From Betaproteobacteria bacterium (GTDB lineage Bacteria > Acidobacteriota > Terriglobia > Acidiferrales > UBA7541), in the NCBI GenBank assembly GCA_903970165.1, contig CAJCHZ010000072.1:1-64000 (forward strand): a DNA stretch of 64,000 nt. Reading direction: 5' to 3'. Made by a program: the position numbers and the translations under genes. How positions within the stretch are numbered: position 1 is the first letter of the stretch; every line of letters begins with the position of its first letter. Below are positions 16,898 through 25,367 of the stretch, one piece after another. Under the pieces are notes generated by a model. The model was not told the DNA's origin. It did not search any database and saw nothing but the letters and a program-made list of their open reading frames with translations.

Positions 16898-17392
16898 TTG
16901 ACACAAAGCAGGGCGGCTCTAGTGCCATCTTCGGAATCCATCTCATCGCTTTCTGATCGTTTGAAAGACTCATTGGAAGAGACGTTAGTCGGCCAGGCCG
17001 TCCAAATTTCGACTGACATAGCCAGTACGACCGAAGCCGTACTCAAAATCACACCGGGCAATTCGAGTGCTGCGCCCATTGAGATAGTCCTCGATAAGGA
17101 GTTCGGGGCGTACCTCACAGTCGGGAGAGGTTCAGTCTTCGAAATACCCTTCGTGCGTAAGCGGTCTACTGCGGAGGATTTTGTCAGCGAGATCACAAAC
17201 CTGACCAGCGGTATTGCCAATGGCGGCTTTCAAGAAGACGTTGTACTTTCCAAAGGCAAAGTGGTTGGTGCGTCGGGAACTATCAACGCGGGGGGCAGAT
17301 TGAACAAACCCGTCTCTGACACCTGGATGAAGTTGGGTTGGGAGCTCCTGTCGAAGCGAGAGCCGGAACGTCATATTTACCAGCCATATTGA
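16898..17392 (+). CDS. Hypothetical protein
   Basis: 164 residues if translation starts at TTG 16898; a GTG at 16922 is an alternative, and neither has a clear ribosome site. The sequence is soluble and has balanced composition (SLSDRLKDSLEETLVGQAVQISTDIASTTEAVLKITPG... YLTVGRGSVFEIPF), with no motif I recognise. Its codon use is ordinary, unlike the surrounding intergenic frames, so it may be a real gene. It could also be the end of a longer damaged gene, given the weak start. Confidence 0.45.
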   Translation: MTQSRAALVPSSESISSLSDRLKDSLEETLVGQAVQISTDIASTTEAVLKITPGNSSAAPIEIVLDKEFGAYLTVGRGSVFEIPFVRKRSTAEDFVSEITNLTSGIANGGFQEDVVLSKGKVVGASGTINAGGRLNKPVSDTWMKLGWELLSKREPERHIYQPY

Positions 17393-17675
17393 TGGAATTC
17401 CGCAGGCGGGCGGGAGGTGAGGGGCAAGCCGACCAGGGCGCCGGAGACGAGTTGTGGAGGCGACAGCCCGACGCGGGAGGGCGGCCATTCCGAAACCGCC
17501 GCGGACCATTTCGATAGGATTCCTTCCTGAGAGATTCCAAACAAGAGAGAGATTCAGGGGGGCTGATTATATTGCGCCTGAACGCTGAGCTTTCGCAGTG
17601 CCCGAAGAGCGGGTGCAGTTGCGCAGAGCCGGGAGTAGTGTTATTCCTCGTTGCCGAACCACTTTGGGAGGAAAC

Positions 17676-18050
17676 ATGCTGGCTTCGATGCACATGATCG
17701 GGTTTATTTTGACGAAGGATTATGACGGGGCGCGGGCGTTTTATGAAGGGAAGCTGGGATTTGAGTTTGTGAGCCTGGATCAGTTTGCGCTGGTGATGCG
17801 GACGGCGAAGAACATGATCCGGATTGTGAAGGTGCCGACGTTTGCGCCGCTACAGAGCACCGTGCTGGGTTGGGAAGTTGACGACATCGAACCGGTGGTG
17901 GATTGGCTGGTGGGACGGGGCGTGGTTTTTGAGAAGTATCCGTTTGTCGAAGATAAAGAGCGGGGGATTTGGAATGCGCCGGGGGGAAGTAAGGTGGCGT
18001 GGTTTAAGGATCCGGATGGGAATGTTTTGAGCTTGTCGCAGCATGTTTGA
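17676..18050 (+). CDS. VOC (glyoxalase/bleomycin-resistance) family protein
   Basis: 124 residues from the ATG at 17676, with GGGAGG four bases upstream. It has two beta-alpha-beta-beta-beta halves. The first is HMIGFILTKDYDGARAFYEGKLGFEFVSLD. The second is VDDIEPVVDWLVGRGVVFEKYP...GGSKVAWFKDPDGNVLSLSQH, with the usual DPDGN turn. The first metal-ligand position (His in MHMIGF) and a late Ser/His can be seen, but the full metal set is not certain. Substrate unknown. From here to about 21 kb the plus strand becomes strikingly G-rich. Confidence 0.85.
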   Translation: MLASMHMIGFILTKDYDGARAFYEGKLGFEFVSLDQFALVMRTAKNMIRIVKVPTFAPLQSTVLGWEVDDIEPVVDWLVGRGVVFEKYPFVEDKERGIWNAPGGSKVAWFKDPDGNVLSLSQHV

Positions 18051-18219
18051 AGGGTCAAGCGATTTAATTTGACGGGCGGCTAAATTGTTGAAACCCGGGT
18101 CTCGATTTCGTTGGTTGGGTGGGTGGTTCGTTCTAAGACGGAGTTCGCGGAGGCGCGGAGAAGAGCGGGATGCAGCGGCCCGATTGCCTGGGATGGTTAA
18201 GTGGGGGACAATTTCTTAA

Positions 18220-18235
18220 CCGACCTAAAGGCCGG
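18220..18235. repeat. Short dispersed palindrome upstream of folD
   Basis: Arms CCGACC and GGCCGG around TAAA, with one mismatch, followed by CCACTACGGG. The same layout (CGGACCTAAAGG..., then CCACTACAGGGG) recurs at 19897, just upstream of the protease gene, so both copies sit 15-20 bases before a start codon. Confidence 0.45.
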
Positions 18236-18251
18236 CCACTACGGGTGATTG

Positions 18252-19217
18252 ATGACGGCGAAGATATTGGATGGGATTAAGATCCGGGATGCGATGTTTG
18301 CGGAGTTGAAGGATGAGGTGGCGATACTGTCGTCGGCAGGGATTCGGCCCGGGTTGGCGGCGGTGCTGGTGGGAGAGAATCCGGCTTCGCAGCTGTATGT
18401 GAAGAGCAAGATTGCGGCTTGCGAGCAGCTGGGGATGGGAAGCGGATTAATTACGCCGCCGGCCAGCGTTGGCACAGCGGATATGCTGGCGATTGTGGAG
18501 GATTTGAATCGGGATAATGACACGGATGGGATTTTGATTCAGCTGCCTTTGCCTGCGCAGGTGGATACGAAACGCGTGCTGGAAGCTGTGGATCCCGCCA
18601 AGGATGTGGATGGGTTTCATCCGGTGAACTTGGGGAGATTGGTGAGCGGGAGACCGGGGTTGGTGGCGTGCACGCCGGCGGGGTGCATGGAGATTTTGCG
18701 GCGGAATGGCATAGCGCTTGAGGGCGCGAATGCGGTGGTCTTGGGCAGGAGCGATATTGTCGGGAAGCCGATGGCACTCCTTTTAATGCATGCGAATGCC
18801 ACCGTGACGATTTGTCATTCGAAGACACGGGATTTGCCGGAACTGGTACGCGGCGCGGATATTGTCGTGGCGGCTATGGGTAAGGCTGGGTTTGTGGAAG
18901 CGGATTGGATCAAGCCTGGGGCGGCGGTGATTGATGTGGGGACGAACCGGGTTACGGAGTTGAGTGAGGCGGAGAGACTTTTTAGGAATTTGCCGGAGCG
19001 ATTGGAGAAATTTAAGGCGAAGGGGAATGCGTTGGCCGGGGATGTGCACCCTGATGCAGTGAATGTGGCTGGAGCTTTGACACCTGTGCCCGGGGGCGTG
19101 GGGCCGATGACGATTACTATGTTGATGAGCAATACGGTTAAGGCATCACGGATGAGACGAGCGAAGGCTGTGCCGCGGGCGATTGCGTCGGCAGGACCGG
19201 GCAGCGGCGGGCGGTAG
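18252..19217 (+). CDS. folD: Bifunctional methylenetetrahydrofolate dehydrogenase / methenyltetrahydrofolate cyclohydrolase
   Basis: 321 residues from the ATG at 18252 (a TTG sits directly before it). The protein interconverts 5,10-methylene-THF and 10-formyl-THF with NADP. FolD signatures are present: QLYVKSKIAACEQLGM with the catalytic Lys, DTDGILIQLPLPAQVD, KDVDGFHPVNLGRL, VLGRSDIVGKPMALLL (Rossmann glycine motif) and PVPGGVGPMTITMLM. It is about 30 residues longer than E. coli FolD, the extra being a basic C-terminal tail. coaE follows ten bases later. Confidence 0.96.
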   Translation: MTAKILDGIKIRDAMFAELKDEVAILSSAGIRPGLAAVLVGENPASQLYVKSKIAACEQLGMGSGLITPPASVGTADMLAIVEDLNRDNDTDGILIQLPLPAQVDTKRVLEAVDPAKDVDGFHPVNLGRLVSGRPGLVACTPAGCMEILRRNGIALEGANAVVLGRSDIVGKPMALLLMHANATVTICHSKTRDLPELVRGADIVVAAMGKAGFVEADWIKPGAAVIDVGTNRVTELSEAERLFRNLPERLEKFKAKGNALAGDVHPDAVNVAGALTPVPGGVGPMTITMLMSNTVKASRMRRAKAVPRAIASAGPGSGGR

Positions 19218-19226
19218 ACTGGGCTG

Positions 19227-19832
19227 ATGCTGCGCATCGGGATTACTGGTGGGATTGCTTGCGGGAAGAGCGCTGTGGCGGGGATTTTGCGCGAAATGGG
19301 ATTTCGCGTTTTGGATGCGGATGCGCTGGGGCATGAGGTGATTGAGCCGGGATTTCCGGCTTATGGCGAGATTGTGCGGGAGTTTGGGGAGGGAGTGATT
19401 GGGGAGTCGGGGCGGATTGATCGCGGGAAATTGGGGGCGATTGTTTTTGCGGATGCGGGGAAATTGAAGAATTTGAATGGGATTGTGCATCCGCGCGTGG
19501 AAGAGGGGATGGTTGCGAAGTTTGCGGAGTGGGAGCGCGAGGGAGTGCGGGATGCGGTTTTTGTGGAGGCGGCTTTGCTGGTCGAGGCCGGGTATCATAA
19601 GAGATTGGATGGGCTGGTCGTGGCTTGGTGCAAACCGGAGCAGCAGATTGAGAGATTGACGGCGAGAGGGTTGAGCGAGGTGGAGGCGCGGCGGAGGATT
19701 GCGGCGCAGATGCCGGTGGAAGAGAAAGTGAAATTTGCTACGGAGAAGATTGATTGTTCGGGGTCGATGGAGTGGACGCGGGTGCAGGTGGAGGAATTGG
19801 CGGAGAGATTGAGAGACGCGGAAAAACGCTGA
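19227..19832 (+). CDS. coaE: Dephospho-CoA kinase
   Basis: 201 residues. It phosphorylates the 3'-hydroxyl of dephospho-CoA, the last step of CoA synthesis. The P-loop is GITGGIACGKSAV, followed by VLDADALGHEVIEPG and the CoA-binding region GIVHPRVEEGM, then VEAALLVEAGYHKRLDGLVVAWCKPEQQIERLTARGLSEVEARRRIAAQMP, the lid region typical of CoaE. Length is normal. It is probably cotranscribed with folD. Confidence 0.95.
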   Translation: MLRIGITGGIACGKSAVAGILREMGFRVLDADALGHEVIEPGFPAYGEIVREFGEGVIGESGRIDRGKLGAIVFADAGKLKNLNGIVHPRVEEGMVAKFAEWEREGVRDAVFVEAALLVEAGYHKRLDGLVVAWCKPEQQIERLTARGLSEVEARRRIAAQMPVEEKVKFATEKIDCSGSMEWTRVQVEELAERLRDAEKR

Positions 19833-19896
19833 CAAAAAAGGGTGCGGAGTGGTGGTCTGGTCGGAGAGGTTTGTTAGTGGGAAAATACAGAGAGGA

Positions 19897-19916
19897 GGCG
19901 GACCTAAAGGTCCGCC
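19897..19916. repeat. Perfect short palindrome upstream of the HtrA-type gene
   Basis: Arms GGCGGACC and GGTCCGCC flank TAAA, a perfect 8-bp stem with a 4-base loop, followed by CACTACAGGGG and the ATG at 19932. It is the cleanest member of the family also seen at 18220. Confidence 0.55.
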
Positions 19917-19931
19917 ACTACAGGGGTTGCG

Positions 19932-21095
19932 ATGAGCAAGGGATCAAATGCGGTGCGGTTGGGTGTGGTGGCGATCGTTTTGATACTTGGAGCTTACTGG
20001 GCTGGGGGGCGGTGGGGCGAGCGGCAGCCGCGGAAAGTGGAGGCGTTGCCTTTGGCTGGGGCGGGCGGGTTGACGGAGGCGTCGGCACGAGACACGGCTT
20101 TGACCGACGAGGAATCGATTAATGTCAAAGTTTACCGGCAGGCTTCGGGAGCGGTGGCGAATATTTTGACGAAGGCTACGCAGTATGATTTTTTCATGGA
20201 CCCTGTGCCGGTCGAGGGAGCGGGATCGGGGTTTGTGATTGATCCGAAGGGATTTATTTTGACGAATTTTCACGTGGTGCAGGATGCGCAGTCGATCGAG
20301 GTGGTGCTGGGTGACCAGTCGCGGTATACGGCTAAGTTTATTGGAGCTGATCCTCGGAATGATGTGGCGCTGATCAAGATTGAGCCTAAAGGGAAACCGC
20401 TGGTGGCGCTGCCGCTTGGAGATTCTTCGACCTTGCAGGTGGGACAGAAAGTTCTGGCGATTGGGAATCCTTTTGGGTTTCAGAGTACTTTGACTACGGG
20501 AGTGGTAAGCGCACTGGGCAGGACGGTGTCGACCAGCCAAACCACTTATATTGACGAAGCGATCCAGACGGATGCGGCCATCAATCGGGGGAATTCGGGC
20601 GGGCCTTTGATTAATTCGCGTGGAGAAGTGATTGGGATCAATTCGGCGATTTATACGCCTAGCGGAACTACCGCGGGGATTGGATTTGCGATTCCAGTGA
20701 ACACGGCGAAGAGGATTGCGCACGATTTGATGACAGAAGGGCGTGTGCGGCAGGCTTTTATGGGCGTGCAGTCTTTGGAATTGGGCGGGTGGCTTGCGGA
20801 GGCGCTGGATTTACCAGTAAAAGAGGGGCTTCTTGTGGAGGAAGTGACGCGGGGCGGGCCTGCGGCTGCGGCTGGTTTGCATGGTGGGGACAAAGAGGCG
20901 ATGGCCGGGATGCGGCGGATTACGATTGGCGGTGACGTGATTGTAGCGATTGACGGGCAGAAAGTGGCGAACCAGTTTGATATGAATGTGATTTTGAATC
21001 GGAAAAGGCCAGGGGATACGGTAGACGTGACTGTTTATCGGGGCGGGAAGAAGATGGATATTCAGGTGAAGTTGGGAGAGAGGTCGGGGAAGTGA
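19932..21095 (+). CDS. HtrA/DegP-like (S1C) serine protease with one PDZ domain
   Basis: 387 residues. One N-terminal TM (about residues 8-25) anchors it to the membrane with the protease outside. The catalytic triad is clear: His in TNFHVVQD, Asp in NDVALIKIE and Ser in GNSGGPLINS. A single PDZ follows (about 275-380, GLLVEEVTRGGPAAAAGLHGGDKE...GGDVIVAIDGQKVANQFDMNVILNRKRPGDTVDVTVYRGGK). This DegS-like layout suggests envelope quality control or regulated proteolysis. Its substrate is unknown. Confidence 0.93.
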   Translation: MSKGSNAVRLGVVAIVLILGAYWAGGRWGERQPRKVEALPLAGAGGLTEASARDTALTDEESINVKVYRQASGAVANILTKATQYDFFMDPVPVEGAGSGFVIDPKGFILTNFHVVQDAQSIEVVLGDQSRYTAKFIGADPRNDVALIKIEPKGKPLVALPLGDSSTLQVGQKVLAIGNPFGFQSTLTTGVVSALGRTVSTSQTTYIDEAIQTDAAINRGNSGGPLINSRGEVIGINSAIYTPSGTTAGIGFAIPVNTAKRIAHDLMTEGRVRQAFMGVQSLELGGWLAEALDLPVKEGLLVEEVTRGGPAAAAGLHGGDKEAMAGMRRITIGGDVIVAIDGQKVANQFDMNVILNRKRPGDTVDVTVYRGGKKMDIQVKLGERSGK

Positions 21096-21177
21096 GGAAG
21101 TAAGATCGAAATTGGAAATTCGAAATTCGGGAAGACGGAATTGGCGCGCAGCAGGTTGAATGGCAGGAATTAAAAGC

Positions 21178-21195
21178 AACAGACTGAAGTCTGTT
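21178..21195. repeat. Short dispersed palindrome
   Basis: Arms AACAGACT and AGTCTGTT around GA, followed by CCACAAAA, between the convergent protease and acyltransferase genes. It could serve as a bidirectional hairpin. Confidence 0.45.
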
Positions 21196-21223
21196 CCACA
21201 AAACTCGTGTTACTTCATTCGTG

Positions 21224-22060
21224 TTACTTCGAAAATTCGGCGCGGTAGTTCTGGCGCTCGGCTTCTGTTAGGGAATACCAGCCTTCGGCAATATCTTTGA
21301 CTCGTTCCAGTTGTGATTGCATTTCTGCGTGCTTCGATTCGAGAGTGGCGGCGTTAGCGTCTGCGGGTACGTAGATTGGCGGGGCGAAGAGAATTACGGC
21401 GCGGGTAAACGGGGCTGGCAAGAGAAAATGGTCCCAGGTTTTTTCGAAGGTTTTGCCGCGGCTGACGCCGATATGAAAGACGAGGACGGGGCAGCCGGTT
21501 TTTCTGGCTAACATGACAGGACCTGGCTTGGCGATGTAGCGTGGGCCGCGCGGGCCGTCGATGGTGAACGCGCAATCCACGCCTTCTTCCAGGCGCCTCG
21601 CCATGACCGCGAGCCCGCGGAGGCCGCCGCGAGAAGAACTTCCCTGCGCGGTGCCGAAGCCCAGCCATTCGATTACCTTGCGCGTCCACTGGCCGTCGAA
21701 GGCCGTCGTGTTCATGACCACCACGCCGTGATTGCGGTGCCACCAAACGATGGGAATGATGATGCGGTGCCAGAAAGCCCAGATGCAGCGCTTGCCGGCG
21801 GCGTGGACGCGCTCGGCGTTTTGCCAGCCAAGGACTTCGTAACGCAACGTGGGTCCTAAAATGCGAATCACACTGTAGACCGCGGCAGCAATGATTGGGA
21901 TTTGGATGCGGCGGGACCAGGGCAGATCGGGAAGGCGAGTGTCGTAGTGCGCGCTGACGGTTTCCGGGGCATTTGTTTGGCCGGAATTTTGGGCCGAGTT
22001 TTGGGCAGAGTTGGGCGCGGGATCGGGGAGTGCGGCGCGCGTGGCGTCGGGCACGGTCAT
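21224..22060 (-). CDS. DUF374 lysophospholipid acyltransferase family protein
   Basis: 278 residues from the ATG at 22060; the frame runs on to 22432 but would then overlap the divergent gene. After a Pro/Ala/Asn-rich N-terminus it shows DUF374 features: IWAFWHRIIIPIVWWHRNHGVVVMN with the His of the acyltransferase motif, GSSSRGGLRGLAVMARRLEEG, FTIDGPRGPRYIAKPGPVMLARKTGCPVLVFHIGVSRGKTFEKTWDHFLLPAPF. The family is related to PlsC/LpxL-like acyltransferases and probably acts on membrane or outer-membrane lipids. The AQNSAQNSGQTNA stretch near the N-terminus is a small internal repeat. Confidence 0.85.
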   Translation of the reverse strand: MTVPDATRAALPDPAPNSAQNSAQNSGQTNAPETVSAHYDTRLPDLPWSRRIQIPIIAAAVYSVIRILGPTLRYEVLGWQNAERVHAAGKRCIWAFWHRIIIPIVWWHRNHGVVVMNTTAFDGQWTRKVIEWLGFGTAQGSSSRGGLRGLAVMARRLEEGVDCAFTIDGPRGPRYIAKPGPVMLARKTGCPVLVFHIGVSRGKTFEKTWDHFLLPAPFTRAVILFAPPIYVPADANAATLESKHAEMQSQLERVKDIAEGWYSLTEAERQNYRAEFSK

Positions 22061-22145
22061 TGGGTTTGAGCCCGCCAGAGTAACTGGCGCGTGACGTATA
22101 GTATAGCGAGAGTTGCTGGAAGAGCTTGCGGGAGACAGGTTGGGC

Positions 22146-23222
22146 GTGTTGCTTCCACTGCATGGGCGACAATGGATTAGATTTGCGAGAGTTTTCGCAG
22201 GGGTGTGCGCGATTGTTTGCGCCGCGGTCCTTCTGGCGCGCGCGGCGGTTCCCGACCAGCCGGTGGGCGACGCCGTGGGATTAATTGAGGGCGAAGACAT
22301 CAACGTGACGGGACCGATGAGCGTGGAGGTCGTTGCCGGGCAGACGAAGACCATTTTGCGCAGCGGCAGCGATGTGCGAGTGAAGTCCGGCCGAGCGCGG
22401 ATCAGCCTGGTGGAGGGCGGACAGATTTCCATCTGCGGACCGGCGCATCTTTCGCTCCTGAAGGCGGGCGGGTCGCTGACGGTGGCACTGGAGAGCGGCG
22501 CGATTCATTTGCTGATGGAGCGGGAGCCGGCGTTAACGGTTTATACGGCGCAAATTCAGGGGCAGTCCGTGGCGATTGGGGACGATCCGCGAGAGTTGCT
22601 TGTTGGATTTGAGAGTTCTGGCGTGATGTGCGTGCGAACGTACCGCGGGGCGATGCGGCTGGAAAATCAGTTGAGCGGGCAAAGCGTGATGGTGCCGCAA
22701 GGCGGGGACGTGCTGCTGACCAACGGGCAGATTGAGTCACTGCAAAATGCGACGGGGCATTGCCACTGCGATTTGCAGATGGGGAGTGCCCCGGGTCCGG
22801 GTGTTCCGCAGGCGGGTGCTGGCACGGCGAAGCCCTCTGAGGAGACCGCGAAGACCGAACCAGAATCGAAGGCCACGGATTCGGCAGCGAGCGATGAAAA
22901 ACCTGCAGCGAACGAGGAGCCGATCTACCAGGTGTTTTTACCGCCGTTGCGTTATGACGCTACCGCGAAAGCGCAGCCGGAACCGGACGCGAGATTGATG
23001 GTGATTGTGCGGAAGGTGCGGGTGCGGCCAGTGCTGGTTTTTCAGGGTCGAGTGGAGGGAGAACCTCCGGCTGCCGCTGCAATACAGCCCGCGGCTGCGG
23101 CTGCACCTACTACCCCGCCTACCGCGAAGAAAGCGCCCGCGAATACGACACCTACGGCACAGGGGTCGGTGGTGGAGCGGGTGCGGACTTTTTTCCGGCG
23201 GTTGTGGTCAAAGAGCCCTTGA
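22146..23222 (+). CDS. Membrane-anchored FecR-like protein with Ala/Pro-rich C-terminus
   Basis: 358 residues from GTG 22146; a TTG at 22113 is an alternative start. One N-terminal TM (FARVFAGVCAIVCAAVLLARAA) precedes a beta-rich region of about 170 residues with FecR-like rhythm (GAIHLLMEREPALTVYTAQIQGQSVAIGDDPRELLVGFESSGVMCVRTYRGAMRLENQLSGQSVMVPQGGDVLL). The rest is a low-complexity linker (TAKPSEETAKTEPESKATDSAAS) and an Ala/Pro/Thr-rich tail that ends in a basic VVERVRTFFRRLWSKSP helix. There is no sigma factor next to it, so it is not an obvious anti-sigma factor. It is divergent from the acyltransferase gene; TATAGTATAG at 22098-22107 may be part of a promoter. Confidence 0.75.
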   Translation: MLLPLHGRQWIRFARVFAGVCAIVCAAVLLARAAVPDQPVGDAVGLIEGEDINVTGPMSVEVVAGQTKTILRSGSDVRVKSGRARISLVEGGQISICGPAHLSLLKAGGSLTVALESGAIHLLMEREPALTVYTAQIQGQSVAIGDDPRELLVGFESSGVMCVRTYRGAMRLENQLSGQSVMVPQGGDVLLTNGQIESLQNATGHCHCDLQMGSAPGPGVPQAGAGTAKPSEETAKTEPESKATDSAASDEKPAANEEPIYQVFLPPLRYDATAKAQPEPDARLMVIVRKVRVRPVLVFQGRVEGEPPAAAAIQPAAAAAPTTPPTAKKAPANTTPTAQGSVVERVRTFFRRLWSKSP

Positions 23223-23252
23223 TGGGGCTGGCAGGATTTTTGAGAAGCGCGT

Positions 23253-24911
23253 TTACATGCCTTCGTAGTTGGGGCCGCCGCCGCCTTCGGGGACGACCCA
23301 GTTGATGATTTGGTAAGGGTCAGCGATGTCGCAGGTTTTGCAGTGGACGCAGTTGGCGGCGTTGATTTTTAGTTTTAGAGAGCCGCTGGACTCCTTGGCC
23401 ATTTCGTAGACCGCCGCGGGACAAAAATACTGACAAGGGTTGCCATATTCCTCGACGCATTTCGTGGAGCAGATATTGGTGTCGAGAACGTGCAGATGGC
23501 ACGGTTGGTCTTCCTCGTGGCGCGTGCCGGAGTGATAGACATCGGTGAGGCGGTCGAAGGTTAGTTTGCCGTCGCCTTTGAAGCGCTCGGGCGCTGAGCG
23601 GCCGTTGATTTTCTTATAGGCTTTGTAGCCTTCATGATTGCGCATCGGATCAATCAGGCCCCGGCCGCCGGTGATTTGCTGGAAGGCAGTGTGAAAGAAG
23701 CCGGCGAAGAGGCCGTGCTGGAAGGACTGGTGGAAGTTGCGGACTTGCCAGAGTTCTTTCTTGATGTAGCTTTGCTCGACTTTTTCAGGGAAGGCTTTGA
23801 GAGTTTTTGCGGAGGCGTCGCCGCTTTTCAGCGCTTCGAAGATTGTTTCGGCGGCCAGCATGCCGCTCTTCATCGCCATGTGGATGCCCTTCAGTCGCTG
23901 CGAATCGAGGAAACTGCCGGAGTCGCCGATGATGAGGGCGCCGTCAACGTAATTGCGGGGCATGCCGTACCAGCCGCCGTAGGGGATGGATTTTGCGCCA
24001 TAGCGAACGAGTTTGCCGCCTTCGAGAATTTTTTTGAGAAAGGGATGCGTCTTCCAGGTTTGAAACGCGGCGTGAGGATCGAATTGCGGATCGGCATATT
24101 CGAGTGCTACGACGAGGCCGATGGAGAGGCGGTTGTTCGAGAGGCCGTAAATCCAGCCGCCGCCGTACATGTCGGTGGAAATAGGCCAGCCGAGCGTGTG
24201 GGCAACGTAGCCGGGCTGGACGCGGTTTGGCTGGATGTCCCATAGTTCTTTGACGCCGATGCCGTACGTTTGCGGGTTGATGTTTTCCAGTTTTTTTGTG
24301 GCAACGAGATTTTTTGTGAGCGAGCCGCGAGGGCCTTCGGCGAGGACGGTGACTTTGGCGCGGAGTTCGTAGCCGGGAGTGAAGTTGTCTTTGGGCTTGC
24401 CGTTTTTGTCGACGCCTTTGTCTTCCGTGATTACGCCGGCGACTCCTTCGCCTTCGTAAATTAATTGCGCGCCGCCGAATTCCTTGAAAACGTTTACGCC
24501 CGCAGCTTCGACGAGGCCGCCGAGCCACTTTGTGATTTTGTTTAGCGAGACGACGTAGTTGCCTTTGTTCTGGAATGGCGGCGGAGTGATGGGTGCGCGG
24601 AAGCTCGAGTTTTTCGTGAAAAGGAGAGCAGCGGAATCGGTGACAGGAGTGTCAAGAGGGGCGGATTTTTCGAAGCCGGGAACGAGTTCGGCGAGGGCTT
24701 TGGGATTCATGATCGCGCCGGAAAGTTGATGCGCGCCGATTTCGCGGCCTTTTTCGAGGACGTAGATATTTTCGGCGGAGAGCGGAGGCTTGGCGCCGGA
24801 GTCGTTGTGTTTCTTAATGAGATTGGCGAGGTGCAGGGCGCAGGAGAGGCCGGCGGGGCCTGCGCCGACGATGAGGACGTCGGCTTCGAGTTGTTCGCGT
24901 TGGACGGTCAT
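23253..24911 (-). CDS. Electron transfer flavoprotein-ubiquinone oxidoreductase
   Basis: 552 residues. It passes electrons from reduced ETF to the quinone pool at the membrane. The FAD-binding fold is at the N-terminus (EADVLIVGAGPAGLSCALHLA), with YVLEKGREIGAHQLSGAIMNP, the ubiquinone-binding region GGWYGMPRNYVDGALIIGDSGSFLDSQRLKGIHMAMKSG, and a C-terminal 4Fe-4S domain with ligands CSTKC...PCQYFCPAAVY...NAANCVHCKTCDIADPYQIINWVVPEGGGGPNYEGM. All family landmarks are intact. Its partner ETF genes lie 7-10 kb away at 31736-33491. Confidence 0.96.
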   Translation of the reverse strand: MTVQREQLEADVLIVGAGPAGLSCALHLANLIKKHNDSGAKPPLSAENIYVLEKGREIGAHQLSGAIMNPKALAELVPGFEKSAPLDTPVTDSAALLFTKNSSFRAPITPPPFQNKGNYVVSLNKITKWLGGLVEAAGVNVFKEFGGAQLIYEGEGVAGVITEDKGVDKNGKPKDNFTPGYELRAKVTVLAEGPRGSLTKNLVATKKLENINPQTYGIGVKELWDIQPNRVQPGYVAHTLGWPISTDMYGGGWIYGLSNNRLSIGLVVALEYADPQFDPHAAFQTWKTHPFLKKILEGGKLVRYGAKSIPYGGWYGMPRNYVDGALIIGDSGSFLDSQRLKGIHMAMKSGMLAAETIFEALKSGDASAKTLKAFPEKVEQSYIKKELWQVRNFHQSFQHGLFAGFFHTAFQQITGGRGLIDPMRNHEGYKAYKKINGRSAPERFKGDGKLTFDRLTDVYHSGTRHEEDQPCHLHVLDTNICSTKCVEEYGNPCQYFCPAAVYEMAKESSGSLKLKINAANCVHCKTCDIADPYQIINWVVPEGGGGPNYEGM

Positions 24912-24944
24912 GGCTTGCGTAATCTTAACAAAGCTCTTTTGTTC

Positions 24945-25160
24945 TTAGCGCAGCTTCTGGAATACGTCCAGCGTTATGCCCAATTGCCGGAGGATTTGAT
25001 TGCATAAGGGCGGTCCGATTTCTCCTCCACCGTGAACAGGTATGGTCGTGACTCTTCCATCCGGATGATTCCATCTTGCGTGACTGTCCTTTTGCCGTTT
25101 GAGTATGAATCCTAAGATGCGGGCGACACGCTGAAACTCGCGTGCCGTGGCGCTAGGCAT
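24945..25160 (-). CDS. hicA: HicA-family toxin (mRNA interferase)
   Basis: 71 residues. HicA is a small dsRBD-like RNase that cleaves mRNA and is held in check by HicB. The family pattern is complete: ATAREFQRVARILGFILKRQKDSHARWNHPDGRVTTIPVHGGGEIGPPLCNQILRQLGIT, with the catalytic His in DSHARW. Its ATG overlaps the end of the hicB region by eight bases, so the two were translationally coupled (antitoxin first). HicB is frameshifted here, so either the toxin is harmless or another antitoxin covers it. Confidence 0.85.
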   Translation of the reverse strand: MPSATAREFQRVARILGFILKRQKDSHARWNHPDGRVTTIPVHGGGEIGPPLCNQILRQLGITLDVFQKLR

Positions 25161-25367
25161 GAACTATCTCAGTGGAATCGGCCGGAAGTTCCTGGCCCTT
25201 CTCCCTGTATTCATCCTCGATCATGCTGAAGACATTAGCTAGTTCTGCGAGAGCCTCTTCGCGCGTTTTCATTAGCGCGTAGCACGCGGGCAGAGCCGGG
25301 ATCTCGGCGACCCAACCCGACCGGTTTCCTGGCGGTAGAGGACGACCTTGTAGTCTTCAAATTTCAT
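25153..25367 (-). pseudogene. hicB: hicB antitoxin gene broken by a one-base deletion
   Basis: From the ATG at 25367 the frame reads MKFEDYKVVLYRQETG, a typical HicB start, then runs into a stop after 31 residues. In the next frame the expected continuation is found: GWVAEIPALPACYALMKTREEALAELANVFSMIEDEYREKGQELP, ending at 25153. Adding one base near 25310-25325 joins the halves into a 71-residue HicB. The span is 215 bases, one short of a multiple of three. The restored protein has only the HicB RNase-H-like core and no clear DNA-binding tail. No frame of 60 residues survives, so automated callers would probably miss it. Confidence 0.8.

Noticed and set aside
19754..20122. 122-residue frame on the plus strand
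   Set aside because: It overlaps coaE and the protease gene, is Gly/Arg-rich, and contains the intergenic palindrome.
23634..24245. 203-residue frame on the plus strand
   Set aside because: Antisense to ETF-QO, which is fully conserved.
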